A stretch of DNA of 64,000 bases, taken from contig NZ_ASXG01000079.1 in the NCBI RefSeq assembly GCF_000411975.1, positions 62,001 to 126,000 on the forward strand. Reading direction: 5' to 3'. Origin of the DNA: Amycolatopsis orientalis DSM 43388 (GTDB lineage: Bacteria; Actinomycetota; Actinomycetes; Mycobacteriales; Pseudonocardiaceae). Every line of letters starts with the position of its first letter. The stretch's first letter is position 1. Position numbers and translations under genes: made by a program. This document shows, one piece after another, positions 17,263-26,772 of this stretch. A model generated the notes under the pieces. It saw nothing but the letters and a program-made list of their open reading frames with translations. It was not told where the DNA came from and searched no databases.

Positions 17263-18424
17263 ACTGTCGTGGCGCAGCTTCGAGCACCGGCTTCCGAAGC
17301 TGGGCGAGCGGACGATCCGCCGGTACGTCGAGACCTCGCCGCACTACCGCGGCAAGGCGCCCGCACACCTGCACCTGCACATGGCGCACACAGTCCGCGA
17401 GTTCGGCCGGATGTTCGCGCGCGCGGCCCGGGAGGGGAGCGAGCCGCGCGAGGAGGAGCTGGAGCTGTTCCGCCGGCGCGGCCAGGAGCGAGGCGCGGAG
17501 GGGCTGCCGGTCGGCGAGTTCGTGCACGCCTATCTCCTGGCGGCCGAGGAAATGTGGGCGGAGATCGACGATCTGTCGGGCGGCAGCCCGCCCGCGGAGA
17601 CGACCGCCGTGCTGCTGAACTGCCTGCACCGGGCGTTGAACGTGGCTGTGCAAGCGCACCAGAAGGAATTCCAGACCGCGGACCACGAACAACGCGAAGC
17701 GGCGCGAGCGCTGGTCCGGCGGCTGGCCGCGGGGGAGGTCGTGCCGGAACCGGCGGACGTCCGGCTCGCGCCGGCCTATGGCGTGCTGGCGTTGCGCTTC
17801 GCGCAGGACCCGGCGGATTCCGTCGGCGACGCGGTCGGCCGCCACCTGGCCGGTCAGCGAAAAGCGCGGTTGCTGCTGCAGCACCTGCGTCGCGAACTGT
17901 CCGGAGACGTGCTGGCCGCCTTGGATCCCGACGGCGGCCTGCTGCTGCTTCCGTCTACTTCGGACAGTCTCGACACCGCGCTGGCCGAGGCTCGGCTGGC
18001 GGTGCCGCGGGCGCACCAGACGACGGGCATCGAGATCACCGGCGCGTTCGCGCACGCGACCGAGCTGTCCGAAATCCCCTCGGCGGTAGCGGAAGCGGAG
18101 CGGCTGCTGCGGCTGAACACGGTTCCCGACACCGTCGCGGTACTCTCGGACCACCTCTTCGAATACCAGCTGAACCACGACAGCGCGGCGACCCCTCAGC
18201 TGCGTGCGCTGGCGGAGCGGCTGAACGGCGAGCCCGATCTGACCGCGACCCTCCGGACGTACTTCGAGACCGACTTCAACCGTCGGGAGACCGCGCGCAA
18301 GCTGCACGTCCATCCGAACACAGTGGACAATCGCCTGTCCCGGATCGCGAACCTGACCGGGGCGGATCCGCGGACGGCCAAAGGACTTCTGCTGCTCGGC
18401 GCTTCGCTGGGCTTGGCCGGCTGA
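17255..18424 (+). CDS. PucR-family transcriptional regulator
   Basis: 389 residues. A central GGDEF-like region (LLLLPSTSDSLDTALAEARLAV) is followed by the C-terminal PucR HTH_30 domain: LRTYFETDFNRRETARKLHVHPNTVDNRLSRI. Such regulators often control purine, sugar-acid or aromatic catabolism; the divergent four-gene operon starting at 17144 is the likely target. The start codon is embedded in a perfect palindrome, consistent with autoregulation. No Shine-Dalgarno sequence is seen. Confidence 0.85.
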   Translation: MSQLSWRSFEHRLPKLGERTIRRYVETSPHYRGKAPAHLHLHMAHTVREFGRMFARAAREGSEPREEELELFRRRGQERGAEGLPVGEFVHAYLLAAEEMWAEIDDLSGGSPPAETTAVLLNCLHRALNVAVQAHQKEFQTADHEQREAARALVRRLAAGEVVPEPADVRLAPAYGVLALRFAQDPADSVGDAVGRHLAGQRKARLLLQHLRRELSGDVLAALDPDGGLLLLPSTSDSLDTALAEARLAVPRAHQTTGIEITGAFAHATELSEIPSAVAEAERLLRLNTVPDTVAVLSDHLFEYQLNHDSAATPQLRALAERLNGEPDLTATLRTYFETDFNRRETARKLHVHPNTVDNRLSRIANLTGADPRTAKGLLLLGASLGLAG

Positions 18425-18549
18425 CCGCCCCGGCGAGATGACGGGAACGCCGCGGTCATCCGGGGAACCCTCCCGGCGCGGCATGGCACGGTTTGCCGGA
18501 GGAACCAGGACCGGTCGCCAGTCGAGCCCACCCAGGAGCGGAGCTTGTC

Positions 18550-19080
18550 GTGCCAGGACGTCGACCAGGCCCAAGGGGCACCCAGCGTTCAGTCAGGGCC
18601 GGAGGGCGGATGGCGACGGTCGCCGCCGCCGCGGTCGCCTTGTCCGCGTGCGCTTCGACGCCACCGGTGCCATCGCGCAGTCCCGGCAGTCCGGCGAGCA
18701 CTCCGCCGCCGCCGTCGTCCCCCGCATTTTCCTCGCCCGCCCCGGAATCCGGTCCGATGCCGCCTCCGGTCAAAGCGGACCCTCGGTACCTGCCGAGCTG
18801 GATGCGGGGGTTCGCGGACAACCCGGAGGACATGGTGGCGAAGGACTACGCCACCGTCGGAATGGCCCGAGTAGAGAGCGCTTTGGTCGAGCACGGGCTG
18901 CGGCCGCTTCAGGAGCTGCCTTGCTTTCCCCGGCGGGTAGTCCGGCAGTGCACCGTGCTCAACGCCCATCTCGCCGATCCCGATGGCGAGGCGGTCCAGA
19001 GTTTCAGCACTCCGCAACACCCGTTGAGCCGCGCTGAAGGGGCGCGGGTCAACGCGGCCATCCGTAAGGCTTGCGCGTGA
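18550..19080 (+). CDS. Putative lipoprotein, function unknown
   Basis: 176 residues from GTG 18550, which has GGAG 6 bases upstream. The basic N-terminus (GRRPGPRGTQRSVRAGGR) leads into ATVAAAAVALSAC, a lipobox-type signal, followed by a Pro/Ser-rich linker of about 40 residues and a small globular domain with two Cys (ELPCFPRRVVRQC) that may form a disulfide outside the cell. I do not recognise the family. It converges on the gamma-glutamyltransferase gene across a strong terminator. Confidence 0.65.
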   Translation: MPGRRPGPRGTQRSVRAGGRMATVAAAAVALSACASTPPVPSRSPGSPASTPPPPSSPAFSSPAPESGPMPPPVKADPRYLPSWMRGFADNPEDMVAKDYATVGMARVESALVEHGLRPLQELPCFPRRVVRQCTVLNAHLADPDGEAVQSFSTPQHPLSRAEGARVNAAIRKACA

Positions 19081-19122
19081 CCGCGCAGCGTCGATGCGGC
19101 ACCGGCAAGGAACTGCCGTTGA

Positions 19123-19153
19123 CGGCCCGCCGCCCGGGAAAGGCGGCGGGCCG
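19123..19153. terminator. Bidirectional terminator
   Basis: Perfect 12-bp stem CGGCCCGCCGCC / GGCGGCGGGCCG with a 7-base loop, between the convergent lipoprotein and gamma-glutamyltransferase stops. Confidence 0.75.
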
Positions 19154-19161
19154 GCGCGGGG

Positions 19162-20958
19162 TCAGTGCTTCCCGTCCACCACGGCCGCGGACGTGCCGCC
19201 GCGCCGGGTCGGTTCCCCGGCGGCCAGCAGCTGTCCGTGCGGCAGGAATTCGATCCCGGCCGCCACGCCGATGGCACCGGCGTCCTTGAACTTCTGTCCC
19301 AGCGCTTCGAGACCCTTCACCACGGGCAGGGCGAGGAACGCCGGTTCCGCGTCGGTGGTCGCCGCGTTGCGCTGGGAGGCGCGCGGGGCGGCGATCGCGT
19401 CCGGCAGGCTCATGCCGAAGTCGAGCCGGTTGACGAGGATCTGCAGGACGGTCGTGATGATCGTCGCGCCGCCCGGCGAACCGACCGCGAGGAACGGCTT
19501 GCCGTCGTGCAGCACGATCGTCGGCGACATGCTCGACCGCGGCCGCTTGCCCGGCGCGGGCAGGTTCGGGTCCGGGGCCGAGCCCTGCGTCGGGGCGAAG
19601 TTGAAGTCGGTCAGCTCGTTGTTCAGCAGGAAACCGCGTCCCGGCACGGTGATGCCGCTGCCGGCCAGCTGTTCGATCGTGTTGGTGTAGGACACGATGT
19701 TGCCCTGCTTGTCGGTGACGACGAAGTGGTTCGTGTGCTGCTCGTTGCTGTCCGACGACGCGGCCGGAGCGGTGGTGCACCCCGGTCCGGGGGCGTACGG
19801 ATCGCCGGGGGCGACGGGGCTCGACCCGGCTTTGCCCGGATCGATCAGGCACGCGCGGCTCGCCGCGAATTGCTTGGAGAGCAGCTGCTGCTGCGGCACA
19901 TTGACGTAGCGAGCGTCGCCGATGTAGCGGTTGCGGTCGGCGAACGCGAGCCGGCTCGCCTCCAGGTAGTGGTGCAGCGCCTGCGTCTGGTCCATCGTGG
20001 ACAGCGGGAAGTTGCCCAGGATGTTCAGGGATTCGCCGACGGTGATGCCGCCGCTGGAGGACGGGGCCATGCCGTAGACGTCGTAGCCGCGGTAGTCGAT
20101 GTGCGTCGGCGCGCCGTCGAGCGCACGGTACGCGCGCAGGTCGGACAGCTGCATCGGGCCGGTCAGCGGGGTCGCGGTGCCGGATGCGGCCGGCGGGTTC
20201 TGCACCGCCTGGACGAGGTCGCGGCCGACCGGGCCGCCGTAGAACGCGCCGATGCCCTCGCGCTCGATCTGCCGGTAGGTCGCGGCGAGATCGGGGTTTC
20301 GCAGCACGGAACCGACCTTCGGGGCGGCTCCGCCGGGCAGGAACAGCTCGGCGCTGGGGGAGAAGTGGGCCAGCTTCGCCGCCACGGACTGCGTCTGCCG
20401 CTCGAACTCGGGCGTGACGACGAACCCGTGCTGCGCGACCTTCTCGGCGGGCTTGAGGTTGTCCGCGAGGCTGAACTTGCCCCAGCGCTGCAGGGCGCGC
20501 TGCCAGGTGGCGAGCATTCCCGGCACGCCGACGGAACGGCCGCTCTCGACGGCGGTCTCGAACGCGTACGGCTGGCCGGTGGCCGGGTCGACGAACATGG
20601 ACGACGAGTCGCCCGCCGGGGTGGTCTCACGGCCGTCGATAGTGGACACGGTCTTGGTGCGGGCGTCGTAGTAGACGAAATATCCGCCGCCGCCGAGACC
20701 GGCGACGTACGGGTCGGTCACGCCGAGCGTCGCGGCGACGGCGACCGCGGCGTCCGCGGCGGTGCCGCCGCGGCGCAGCACGTCGATCCCGGCCTGGGTG
20801 GACTCGACGGTGTCGGAGACGACCGCGCCCCCGGAGCCCTGCGCTACCGGAGTCGGCGGCGGGGCCGGTCTTGCCGAGGCAGCGGGTGCCGCGGCCAATG
20901 CGCAGACAGCGGCGAGCCCGGTGGCCATCGTGGCGGTGAAGATGCGTTTCACAGGCAT
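19162..20958 (-). CDS. ggt: Gamma-glutamyltransferase, secreted
   Basis: 598 residues. A Sec-type signal peptide (basic MPVKR, hydrophobic core, APAASARPAP cleavage zone) leads an intact proenzyme: GGTAADAAVAVAATLGV, GLGGGGYFVYYD, and the autocleavage site QH-TNHFVVTDKQGN, where Thr409 becomes the nucleophile of the small subunit. LGRHRSSMSP-like PRSSMSPTIV and GSPGGATIITTV complete the active site. It hydrolyses or transpeptidates glutathione and other gamma-glutamyl compounds outside the membrane. AAAGGG precedes the ATG. Confidence 0.94.
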   Translation of the reverse strand: MPVKRIFTATMATGLAAVCALAAAPAASARPAPPPTPVAQGSGGAVVSDTVESTQAGIDVLRRGGTAADAAVAVAATLGVTDPYVAGLGGGGYFVYYDARTKTVSTIDGRETTPAGDSSSMFVDPATGQPYAFETAVESGRSVGVPGMLATWQRALQRWGKFSLADNLKPAEKVAQHGFVVTPEFERQTQSVAAKLAHFSPSAELFLPGGAAPKVGSVLRNPDLAATYRQIEREGIGAFYGGPVGRDLVQAVQNPPAASGTATPLTGPMQLSDLRAYRALDGAPTHIDYRGYDVYGMAPSSSGGITVGESLNILGNFPLSTMDQTQALHHYLEASRLAFADRNRYIGDARYVNVPQQQLLSKQFAASRACLIDPGKAGSSPVAPGDPYAPGPGCTTAPAASSDSNEQHTNHFVVTDKQGNIVSYTNTIEQLAGSGITVPGRGFLLNNELTDFNFAPTQGSAPDPNLPAPGKRPRSSMSPTIVLHDGKPFLAVGSPGGATIITTVLQILVNRLDFGMSLPDAIAAPRASQRNAATTDAEPAFLALPVVKGLEALGQKFKDAGAIGVAAGIEFLPHGQLLAAGEPTRRGGTSAAVVDGKH

Positions 20959-20975
20959 GGCAACCCTTTCTCGGC

Positions 20976-21006
20976 GGCGCGCCCGGAGCCCCGGGCCGGG
21001 CGCGCC
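20976..21006. terminator. GC hairpin between TetR and ggt
   Basis: Perfect 11-bp stem GGCGCGCCCGG / CCGGGCGCGCC with a 9-base loop, 17 bases upstream of the ggt ATG. It may end the tetR transcript or be part of the ggt leader; the sequence alone does not decide. Confidence 0.45.
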
Positions 21007-21135
21007 GGGTGAGGCGGCGGTGAAACCAGGGAGGTCCTGTCTAGCACCCGGAGCGCCGAGAGGACAGCGGTTCGCGGCGGCGCGGGCGGTCCGGTCCGCG
21101 GCCCGCTGCCGGCGCCGGGCTCGGCCGGAGCGAGG

Positions 21136-21771
21136 TCAGCGCTGGTCGGCGGGCCTCTCCGGCGGCAGCCCGAGCAGCCGCAGGTACATCCGGGTGAGAT
21201 CGGCGAGGATCTGCTCCCGGCGTTCGGGATGCCGGGCGAGCACCGGGGCGAGGGCCGCGACGAGCCCGCCGCCGCCGATCGAGACCGTTTCCGGGTCTGC
21301 GGCCGGGTCGGCCAGCCCCCGCTCGGCGAGCCGGCGGATGTAGCGGCCGCCCCGTTTCGTGGGCAGCTCGTGGATCTCCTCGCGCAGTTCCGCCATCGCC
21401 GGGTCCGCGATCGCCTGGTGGTCGAGAACGGTCAGGAAGGACAGGTTTTCCGCGTACGCGTCGAGGTAGGCGGTGGTGGTCGCCGCGGCCACCGTCCACG
21501 GGTCGTCCGGATCGAGCCCGGTCAGCTCCTGCGCGCGCACCAGCTGGTCGCGCACCTGGCGCGCCAGCACCGCGAAGACCTCCTCCTTGGCGGCGAAGTA
21601 CACGTAGAACGTGGCGCGCCCGACGCCCGCTTCGCGAGTGATGTCCGCGACGGTGGTCAGCGCGAAGCCCTTCGTTTCGAAGACGCGGCGCGCGGCGGCC
21701 AGCAGCACGTGCCGGGTCGCGCTGTCGGCGCGGTCGAGCTTCTCGCGCACGGCCCAGGTTCCGGATGCCAT
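21136..21771 (-). CDS. TetR-family regulator
   Basis: 211 residues from ATG 21771. N-terminal TetR helix-turn-helix: RHVLLAAARRVFETKGFALTTVADITREAGVGRATFYVYFAAKEEVF. The C-terminal ligand domain is ordinary and does not reveal the effector. It is divergent from the single-chain carboxylase operon, with overlapping palindromes in the 80-base gap, so it most likely represses that operon and itself. A fatty-acyl-CoA-type ligand would fit the target genes (inference). Confidence 0.87.
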   Translation of the reverse strand: MASGTWAVREKLDRADSATRHVLLAAARRVFETKGFALTTVADITREAGVGRATFYVYFAAKEEVFAVLARQVRDQLVRAQELTGLDPDDPWTVAAATTTAYLDAYAENLSFLTVLDHQAIADPAMAELREEIHELPTKRGGRYIRRLAERGLADPAADPETVSIGGGGLVAALAPVLARHPERREQILADLTRMYLRLLGLPPERPADQR

Positions 21772-21788
21772 GGGCGCGAGCGTACCTA

Positions 21789-21812
21789 TTGACGTTGGCG
21801 TCAATGCCAACG
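21789..21812. promoter_or_regulatory. Overlapping TetR operator palindromes
   Basis: TTGACG-TTGG-CGTCAA (21789-21804, 6-4-6) overlaps CGTTGGC-GTCAAT-GCCAACG (21793-21812, 7-6-7). Both lie in the 80-base region between the divergent tetR and carboxylase starts. Confidence 0.65.
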
Positions 21813-21851
21813 CAGGATGGGGCAGCAGCTGACGTCCCGAAGGAGCAGCCC

Positions 21852-24800
21852 TTGCCTTCCGTCCTCATCGCCAACCGCGGCGAGATCGCCCTTCGCGTCC
21901 TGCGCGCCGCCCGTGCTCTCGGCTGGCGGGCGGTCGCGGTGAAAGCCGCGGAGGAACCCGACGGGCCGGTGCACCGGCTGGCCGACGAGGTCGTGGTGCT
22001 CGCCGGGGACCGGCCGTATCTCGACGCCGGCCAGCTGGTCTCGGCGGCGGAACGCACCGGCTGCGAACTGCTGCACCCGGGCTACGGCTTCCTGTCCGAA
22101 AGCGCGGCGCTGGCGGAGCTGTGCGCGGCGCGCGGGGTCCGGTTCGCCGGGCCGGACGCGACGGTGCTGCGGACGTTCGGAGACAAGGCGGACGCACGGC
22201 GGCTGGCGGAAAAGCTCGACGTGCCGGTGCTCCGCTCGACCTCCGACGCGGCCGAGGCGGGCGCGTTCCTCGCGAGCCTCGGCGCGGGGCGCGGGGTAAT
22301 GGTCAAGGCCGTCGCGGGCGGCGGAGGACGCGGGATCCGGCGGGTCGTCGACCCGGCGGAACTGCCGTCGGCGATCGACCGGTGCCGGTCCGAGGCGTTG
22401 CGCGCGTTCGGCGACGACACGGTCTTCGTGGAGGAGCTGCTGCCGCGGGCGCGGCACATCGAGGTGCAGATCGTCGGCGACGGCACCGGGGCGGTCAGCC
22501 ACGTCTGGGACCGGGAGTGCAGCCTGCAGCGACGCCACCAGAAGGTGGTCGAGGTCGCGCCCGCCCGCACGGTGCCCGAAGAGAGCCGGGCGCGCCTGCG
22601 CGAAGCGGCGACGAAGATGACCGCCGCGCTGTCCTATCGCGGATTGTGCACCGTCGAATTCCTGGTCGACGCGGACGATCCCGCGCGGTTCGCGTTCCTG
22701 GAGGCGAACCCGCGGATCCAGGTCGAGCACACCGTCACCGAGGCGGTCACCGGACTGGACCTGGTCGTCGCCCAGCTGCGGATCGCGGCGGGCGCGACGC
22801 TCGGCGAACTCGGGCTCGCGCAGGAGGAAATCCCGCCCGCGCGCGGGACGGCCGTGCAGTGCCGGGTCAATCTGGAGGAGCTGCGGCCGGACGGCGCCGC
22901 GCACGCCACGGCCGGGCGGATCGAGGTCCTGGATCTGCCGGGCGGGCCGGGGGTGCGGGTGGACACCGCCGCGCACGCCGGCGCGGTCGCGACCACGGCG
23001 TACGACTCGCTGCTGGCGAAAATCGTCACGCACGTTCCGTCGGCGGAACTGCCCGCGGCGATCGACGCCGCCCGTGCGGCGCTGGCGGAGGTGCGGGTCG
23101 ACGGACCGGGCACGAACGTGGAATTCCTCCGGAATCTGTTGTCCCGCGACGAAGTCCGGCGGGGAACGGCGACCACGTCCTTTGTGGACGAACACCTTCG
23201 CGAGCTGGTGCCCGAACACCGTCCGGAGGGCTCGGCCGGCGACGGGATCGCGGCCGACTTCGCCGGTTCGGTGGTGTCCGTGGCCGAGCCGGGCGCCCGA
23301 GTCGCGGCCGGCGACCCGGTCGTGGTGCTCGAAGCGATGAAAATGGAGCACGTGCTCGCCGCGCCGTTCGCGGGCGTGGTGCGGTCTGTCCACATCGGAG
23401 TCGGGGATCTCGCCCGTCCCGGGCAGCCGCTCGTGGAGCTGACCGCGGATGCCGACCAGCACGGCGTGCGCACCGGACCGGCCGAACCGGACCCCGCGCA
23501 CATCCGGCCGGACCTCGAAGAAGTGCTGGAACGGCACCGGATCGGTCTCGACGAGGCACGGCCGGAAGCCGTGGCGAAGCGCCGGCGCACCGGGCACCGC
23601 ACCGCGCGGGAGAACATCGCGGACCTGTGCGACGACGGCAGCTTCATGGAGTACGGCGCGCTCGTGATCGCCGCGCAACGCCAGCGCCGCACCGAAGCGG
23701 ACCTGATCGCCGCGACTCCGGCGGACGGTCTGGTCGCGGGAATCGGCACGGTCAACGCCGAGCACGCCGCCGACGCGCGCTGCGTCGTGCTCTCCTACGA
23801 CTACACCGTGCTCGCCGGCACCCAGGGTTTCATGAACCACGAGAAGACCGACCGGATGCTGGATCTGGCGGCGCGGCAACGGCTTCCGCTCGTCCTGTTC
23901 GCCGAGGGCGGCGGCGGACGGCCGGGAGACACCGACGTCGTGACCGCGGGCGGCCTCGACCTCGGCACCTTCGCCGCGATGGGCCGGCTCAACGGGCTCG
24001 TCCCGACCGTCGGCATCGCGGCCGGCCGCTGCTTCGCCGGCAACGCGGCGCTGCTGGGAGTGTGCGACGTGGTGATCGCGACGGCGGACGCGAACATCGG
24101 CATGGGCGGCCCGGCGATGATCGAGGGCGGCGGGCTCGGCGTGTACCGGCCGGAGGAGATCGGGCCGGTTTCGGTGCAGGAACCCAACGGCGTGCTCGAC
24201 CTGGTCGCCGCGGACGAGGCCGAAGCGGTGGAGCTGGCGAGGCGCTACCTCTCGTATTTCCAGGGCGATCGTCGCGAATGGACAGTCGCGGACCAGCGCC
24301 GGTTGCGGCACGTGATCCCGGAAAACCGGGTCCGGGTCTATGACGTGCGCCGCGCGATCGACCTGCTGGCCGACGAGGATTCGGTGCTGGAGCTGCGCCG
24401 CGGCTTCGGGGCGGGCGTCGTCACGGCGCTGGTGCGCATCGAGGGCAGGCCGATGGGCCTGCTGGCCAACAACCCGCGGCATCTCGGCGGCGCGATCGAC
24501 GCCGAAGCGGCGGACAAGGCCGCCCGGTTCCTGCAGCTGTGCGACGCGCACGGGCTCCCGGTCGTCTCGCTCTTGGACACGCCGGGGTTCATGGTCGGCC
24601 CGGACGCCGAGCGGACCGCGACCGTGCGCCGGTTCGGCCGGATGTTCGTCGAGGGCGCGCATCTCGACGTGCCGATGGTGGGAGTGGTGCTGCGCAAGGC
24701 GTACGGACTCGGCGCGATGGCGATGGCGGGCGGCGGGTTCCGGGTGCCCGAAGCGATGGTCGCGTGGCCGACCGGCGAGGTCGGCGGGATGGGCCTGGAG

Positions 24801-25037
24801 GGCGCGGTGCGGCTGGGCTACCGCCGCGAACTCGACGCGATCTCCGACCACGCCGAGAAACAACGCGAGTTCGACCGGCTGCTCGCCGAAAGCTACCGGC
24901 GCGGCAAAGCGCTGGCCGCGGCGACGGTGTTCGAAATGGACGACGTGATCGACCCGGCCGACACCCGCGCCTGGATCACCCGGACGCTGCCGCGCGAGCG
25001 GCCGGCCGGCCCTCGCAAGCGCATCGACACCTGGTGA
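21852..25037 (+). CDS. Single-chain acyl-CoA carboxylase (BC-BCCP-CT)
   Basis: 1061 residues. Residues 1 to about 450 are biotin carboxylase (VLIANRGEIALRVLRAA, KAVAGGGGRGIRR, EANPRIQVEHTVTEAVTG). About 465-535 is a biotin carrier domain with biotinyl Lys497 in LEAMKMEH. About 550-1061 is a fused carboxyltransferase with both halves (TVLAGTQGFMNHEKTDRM; VSLLDTPGFMVGP, KAYGLGAMAMAGGG). The layout matches single-chain long-chain acyl-CoA carboxylases described in mycobacteria. Start is TTG 21852 with AAGGAG 6 bases before; no better start is in frame. It forms an operon with the AMP ligase and is probably controlled by the divergent TetR. Confidence 0.9.
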   Translation: MPSVLIANRGEIALRVLRAARALGWRAVAVKAAEEPDGPVHRLADEVVVLAGDRPYLDAGQLVSAAERTGCELLHPGYGFLSESAALAELCAARGVRFAGPDATVLRTFGDKADARRLAEKLDVPVLRSTSDAAEAGAFLASLGAGRGVMVKAVAGGGGRGIRRVVDPAELPSAIDRCRSEALRAFGDDTVFVEELLPRARHIEVQIVGDGTGAVSHVWDRECSLQRRHQKVVEVAPARTVPEESRARLREAATKMTAALSYRGLCTVEFLVDADDPARFAFLEANPRIQVEHTVTEAVTGLDLVVAQLRIAAGATLGELGLAQEEIPPARGTAVQCRVNLEELRPDGAAHATAGRIEVLDLPGGPGVRVDTAAHAGAVATTAYDSLLAKIVTHVPSAELPAAIDAARAALAEVRVDGPGTNVEFLRNLLSRDEVRRGTATTSFVDEHLRELVPEHRPEGSAGDGIAADFAGSVVSVAEPGARVAAGDPVVVLEAMKMEHVLAAPFAGVVRSVHIGVGDLARPGQPLVELTADADQHGVRTGPAEPDPAHIRPDLEEVLERHRIGLDEARPEAVAKRRRTGHRTARENIADLCDDGSFMEYGALVIAAQRQRRTEADLIAATPADGLVAGIGTVNAEHAADARCVVLSYDYTVLAGTQGFMNHEKTDRMLDLAARQRLPLVLFAEGGGGRPGDTDVVTAGGLDLGTFAAMGRLNGLVPTVGIAAGRCFAGNAALLGVCDVVIATADANIGMGGPAMIEGGGLGVYRPEEIGPVSVQEPNGVLDLVAADEAEAVELARRYLSYFQGDRREWTVADQRRLRHVIPENRVRVYDVRRAIDLLADEDSVLELRRGFGAGVVTALVRIEGRPMGLLANNPRHLGGAIDAEAADKAARFLQLCDAHGLPVVSLLDTPGFMVGPDAERTATVRRFGRMFVEGAHLDVPMVGVVLRKAYGLGAMAMAGGGFRVPEAMVAWPTGEVGGMGLEGAVRLGYRRELDAISDHAEKQREFDRLLAESYRRGKALAAATVFEMDDVIDPADTRAWITRTLPRERPAGPRKRIDTW

Positions 25038-25051
25038 CGAAGGAGCCCGAC

Positions 25052-26743
25052 ATGGACCTCGAGACCTACCTCGACGACGTCCGCGCGCGCCAGGCCCGGG
25101 TGCGGCCGGCGAACACCCCGGACCACGTCGTGCTGCCGCTCGGCGAGCTGAGCCTTCCCGGGCACGTCGACCGCTGGGCGCGCGAGCGCCCCGACCGGTC
25201 CGCGATCGTCTACGAAGGCCGGACGCTGACCTATCGCGAGCTGGCCGATCTGGTCGCCCGGGTCGCCGGATGGCTGGCCGAGGCGGGCGTGCGGCCGGGC
25301 GACCGGGTCGCGGTGGACCTGCCGAACTGCCCGCAGTTCACCGTGGCGATGCTCGCGATCCTGTGGCTCGGCGCGGTGCACGTGCCGGTGAACCCGATGT
25401 TCCAGCAAGCCGAACTCGAGTACGAACTCGCCGACAGCGGCGCGACCGTCCTGGTCGCGGTCGACACCGTGCTGCCGGTCGTGCGAGCCGCGCTGCCGGC
25501 GACGCAGGTCCGCCGGGTGCTCGTGACAGCGCTGGGGGAGTTGTCGGCGACCGGCGGTTCCCCGGTGCTGCCCGCCGATTTCGCCGCTACCCCCTGGGCG
25601 GAAGCCGCCGCGCATCCGCCCGCGCCGGAGCATCCGGCCGACCTGGACGCGCTCGCGGCCTTGAACTACACCGGCGGCACGACCGGCCTGCCGAAGGGCT
25701 GCCAGCACACCCAGCGGCACATGCTCTACACCGCCGCGACGGCCGTGGCGGCGACCGGCCACACCGTGGAAACCGGGTATGTGCCGTTGTGCTACCTGCC
25801 GGTGTTCTGGATCGCCGGCGAGGATCTGGGAATCCTGAACCCGATCGTGCTCGGCGGCACGTCGGTGCTGATGACCCGGTGGGACGCCGAAGCCGCGCTG
25901 ACGGCGATCGAACAGCACGGCGTGACGTCGATGGTCGGCACCGTGGAGAACTACCTGGAACTGCTGGAGCGCCCCGATCTCGCGGAACGGGACCTGTCCA
26001 GCCTCCGGATGCCGATGGCGGTTTCGTTCGTGCGCAAGCTGACCCAGGATGTGCGCACGGCCTGGCGCGAGGCTGTCGGCGCGCATTCGGTGCTCTGCGA
26101 AGCGGCGTACGGGATGACCGAGACGCACACCTTCGACGCGACGCCGTACGGCATGGCGGAAGGCGACCAAGACCTGCTGGCGGAACCCGTGTTCTGCGGT
26201 GTCCCGATGCCCGGCACCGACGTCGCCGTGGTCCGCTTCGGCACCCTTGACCCGCTGCCGCTCGGCGAAGCGGGCGAGATCGTGGTGCGCAGCCCGTCGG
26301 TGATGACCGGCTACTGGAACCGCCCCGACGCGACGGCCGCGCAGCTGACCGGCGGCTGGCTGCACACCGGCGACAACGGCCGCCTCGACGAGAACGGCTG
26401 CCTGCACTATCTGGGGCGGGACAAGGATTTGATCAAGGTCAAGGGAATGAGCGTGTTCCCGGCCGAGGTGGAACTCCTGCTGGCCCGGCACCCCGCGGTC
26501 CGGACGGCCGCGGTCGTGCCCGCCGCGCATCCGGAGACCGGACAGGTGCCGGTGGCCTTCGTGAGCCTCGCCCCGGACGCTTCGGTGACCGGCTCGGACC
26601 TGCGCGCGTGGGCGAAAACCGCGATGGCGCCGTACAAAGTGCCGCTGGTGGAGGTCGTCGGCGAATTCCCGATGACCGCGACGGGCAAGATCCGCAAGAC
26701 CGAACTCGCCGACCGCGCTCAACGCGTGGCCGACGAGCGCTGA
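25052..26743 (+). CDS. AMP-dependent acyl-CoA synthetase/ligase
   Basis: 563 residues of the ANL superfamily. Adenylate motif NYTGGTTGLPKGCQHT, core motif AAYGMTETHTFD, hinge GWLHTGDNGRLDENGCLHYLGRDKDLIKVKGM, and C-terminal Lys in TGKIRKTEL. It probably makes an acyl-CoA that the upstream carboxylase (14-base gap) then carboxylates. AAGGAG lies 7 bases before the ATG. Chain length of the acid is not evident. Confidence 0.88.
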   Translation: MDLETYLDDVRARQARVRPANTPDHVVLPLGELSLPGHVDRWARERPDRSAIVYEGRTLTYRELADLVARVAGWLAEAGVRPGDRVAVDLPNCPQFTVAMLAILWLGAVHVPVNPMFQQAELEYELADSGATVLVAVDTVLPVVRAALPATQVRRVLVTALGELSATGGSPVLPADFAATPWAEAAAHPPAPEHPADLDALAALNYTGGTTGLPKGCQHTQRHMLYTAATAVAATGHTVETGYVPLCYLPVFWIAGEDLGILNPIVLGGTSVLMTRWDAEAALTAIEQHGVTSMVGTVENYLELLERPDLAERDLSSLRMPMAVSFVRKLTQDVRTAWREAVGAHSVLCEAAYGMTETHTFDATPYGMAEGDQDLLAEPVFCGVPMPGTDVAVVRFGTLDPLPLGEAGEIVVRSPSVMTGYWNRPDATAAQLTGGWLHTGDNGRLDENGCLHYLGRDKDLIKVKGMSVFPAEVELLLARHPAVRTAAVVPAAHPETGQVPVAFVSLAPDASVTGSDLRAWAKTAMAPYKVPLVEVVGEFPMTATGKIRKTELADRAQRVADER

Positions 26744-26772
26744 ACCCCGCTCGGTCGGGTGTCGGCCCTCGG

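Noticed and set aside
21801..24863. 1020-codon antisense frame opposite the single-chain carboxylase
   Set aside because: No motif or ribosome site; the plus-strand protein has complete BC, BCCP and CT motifs.
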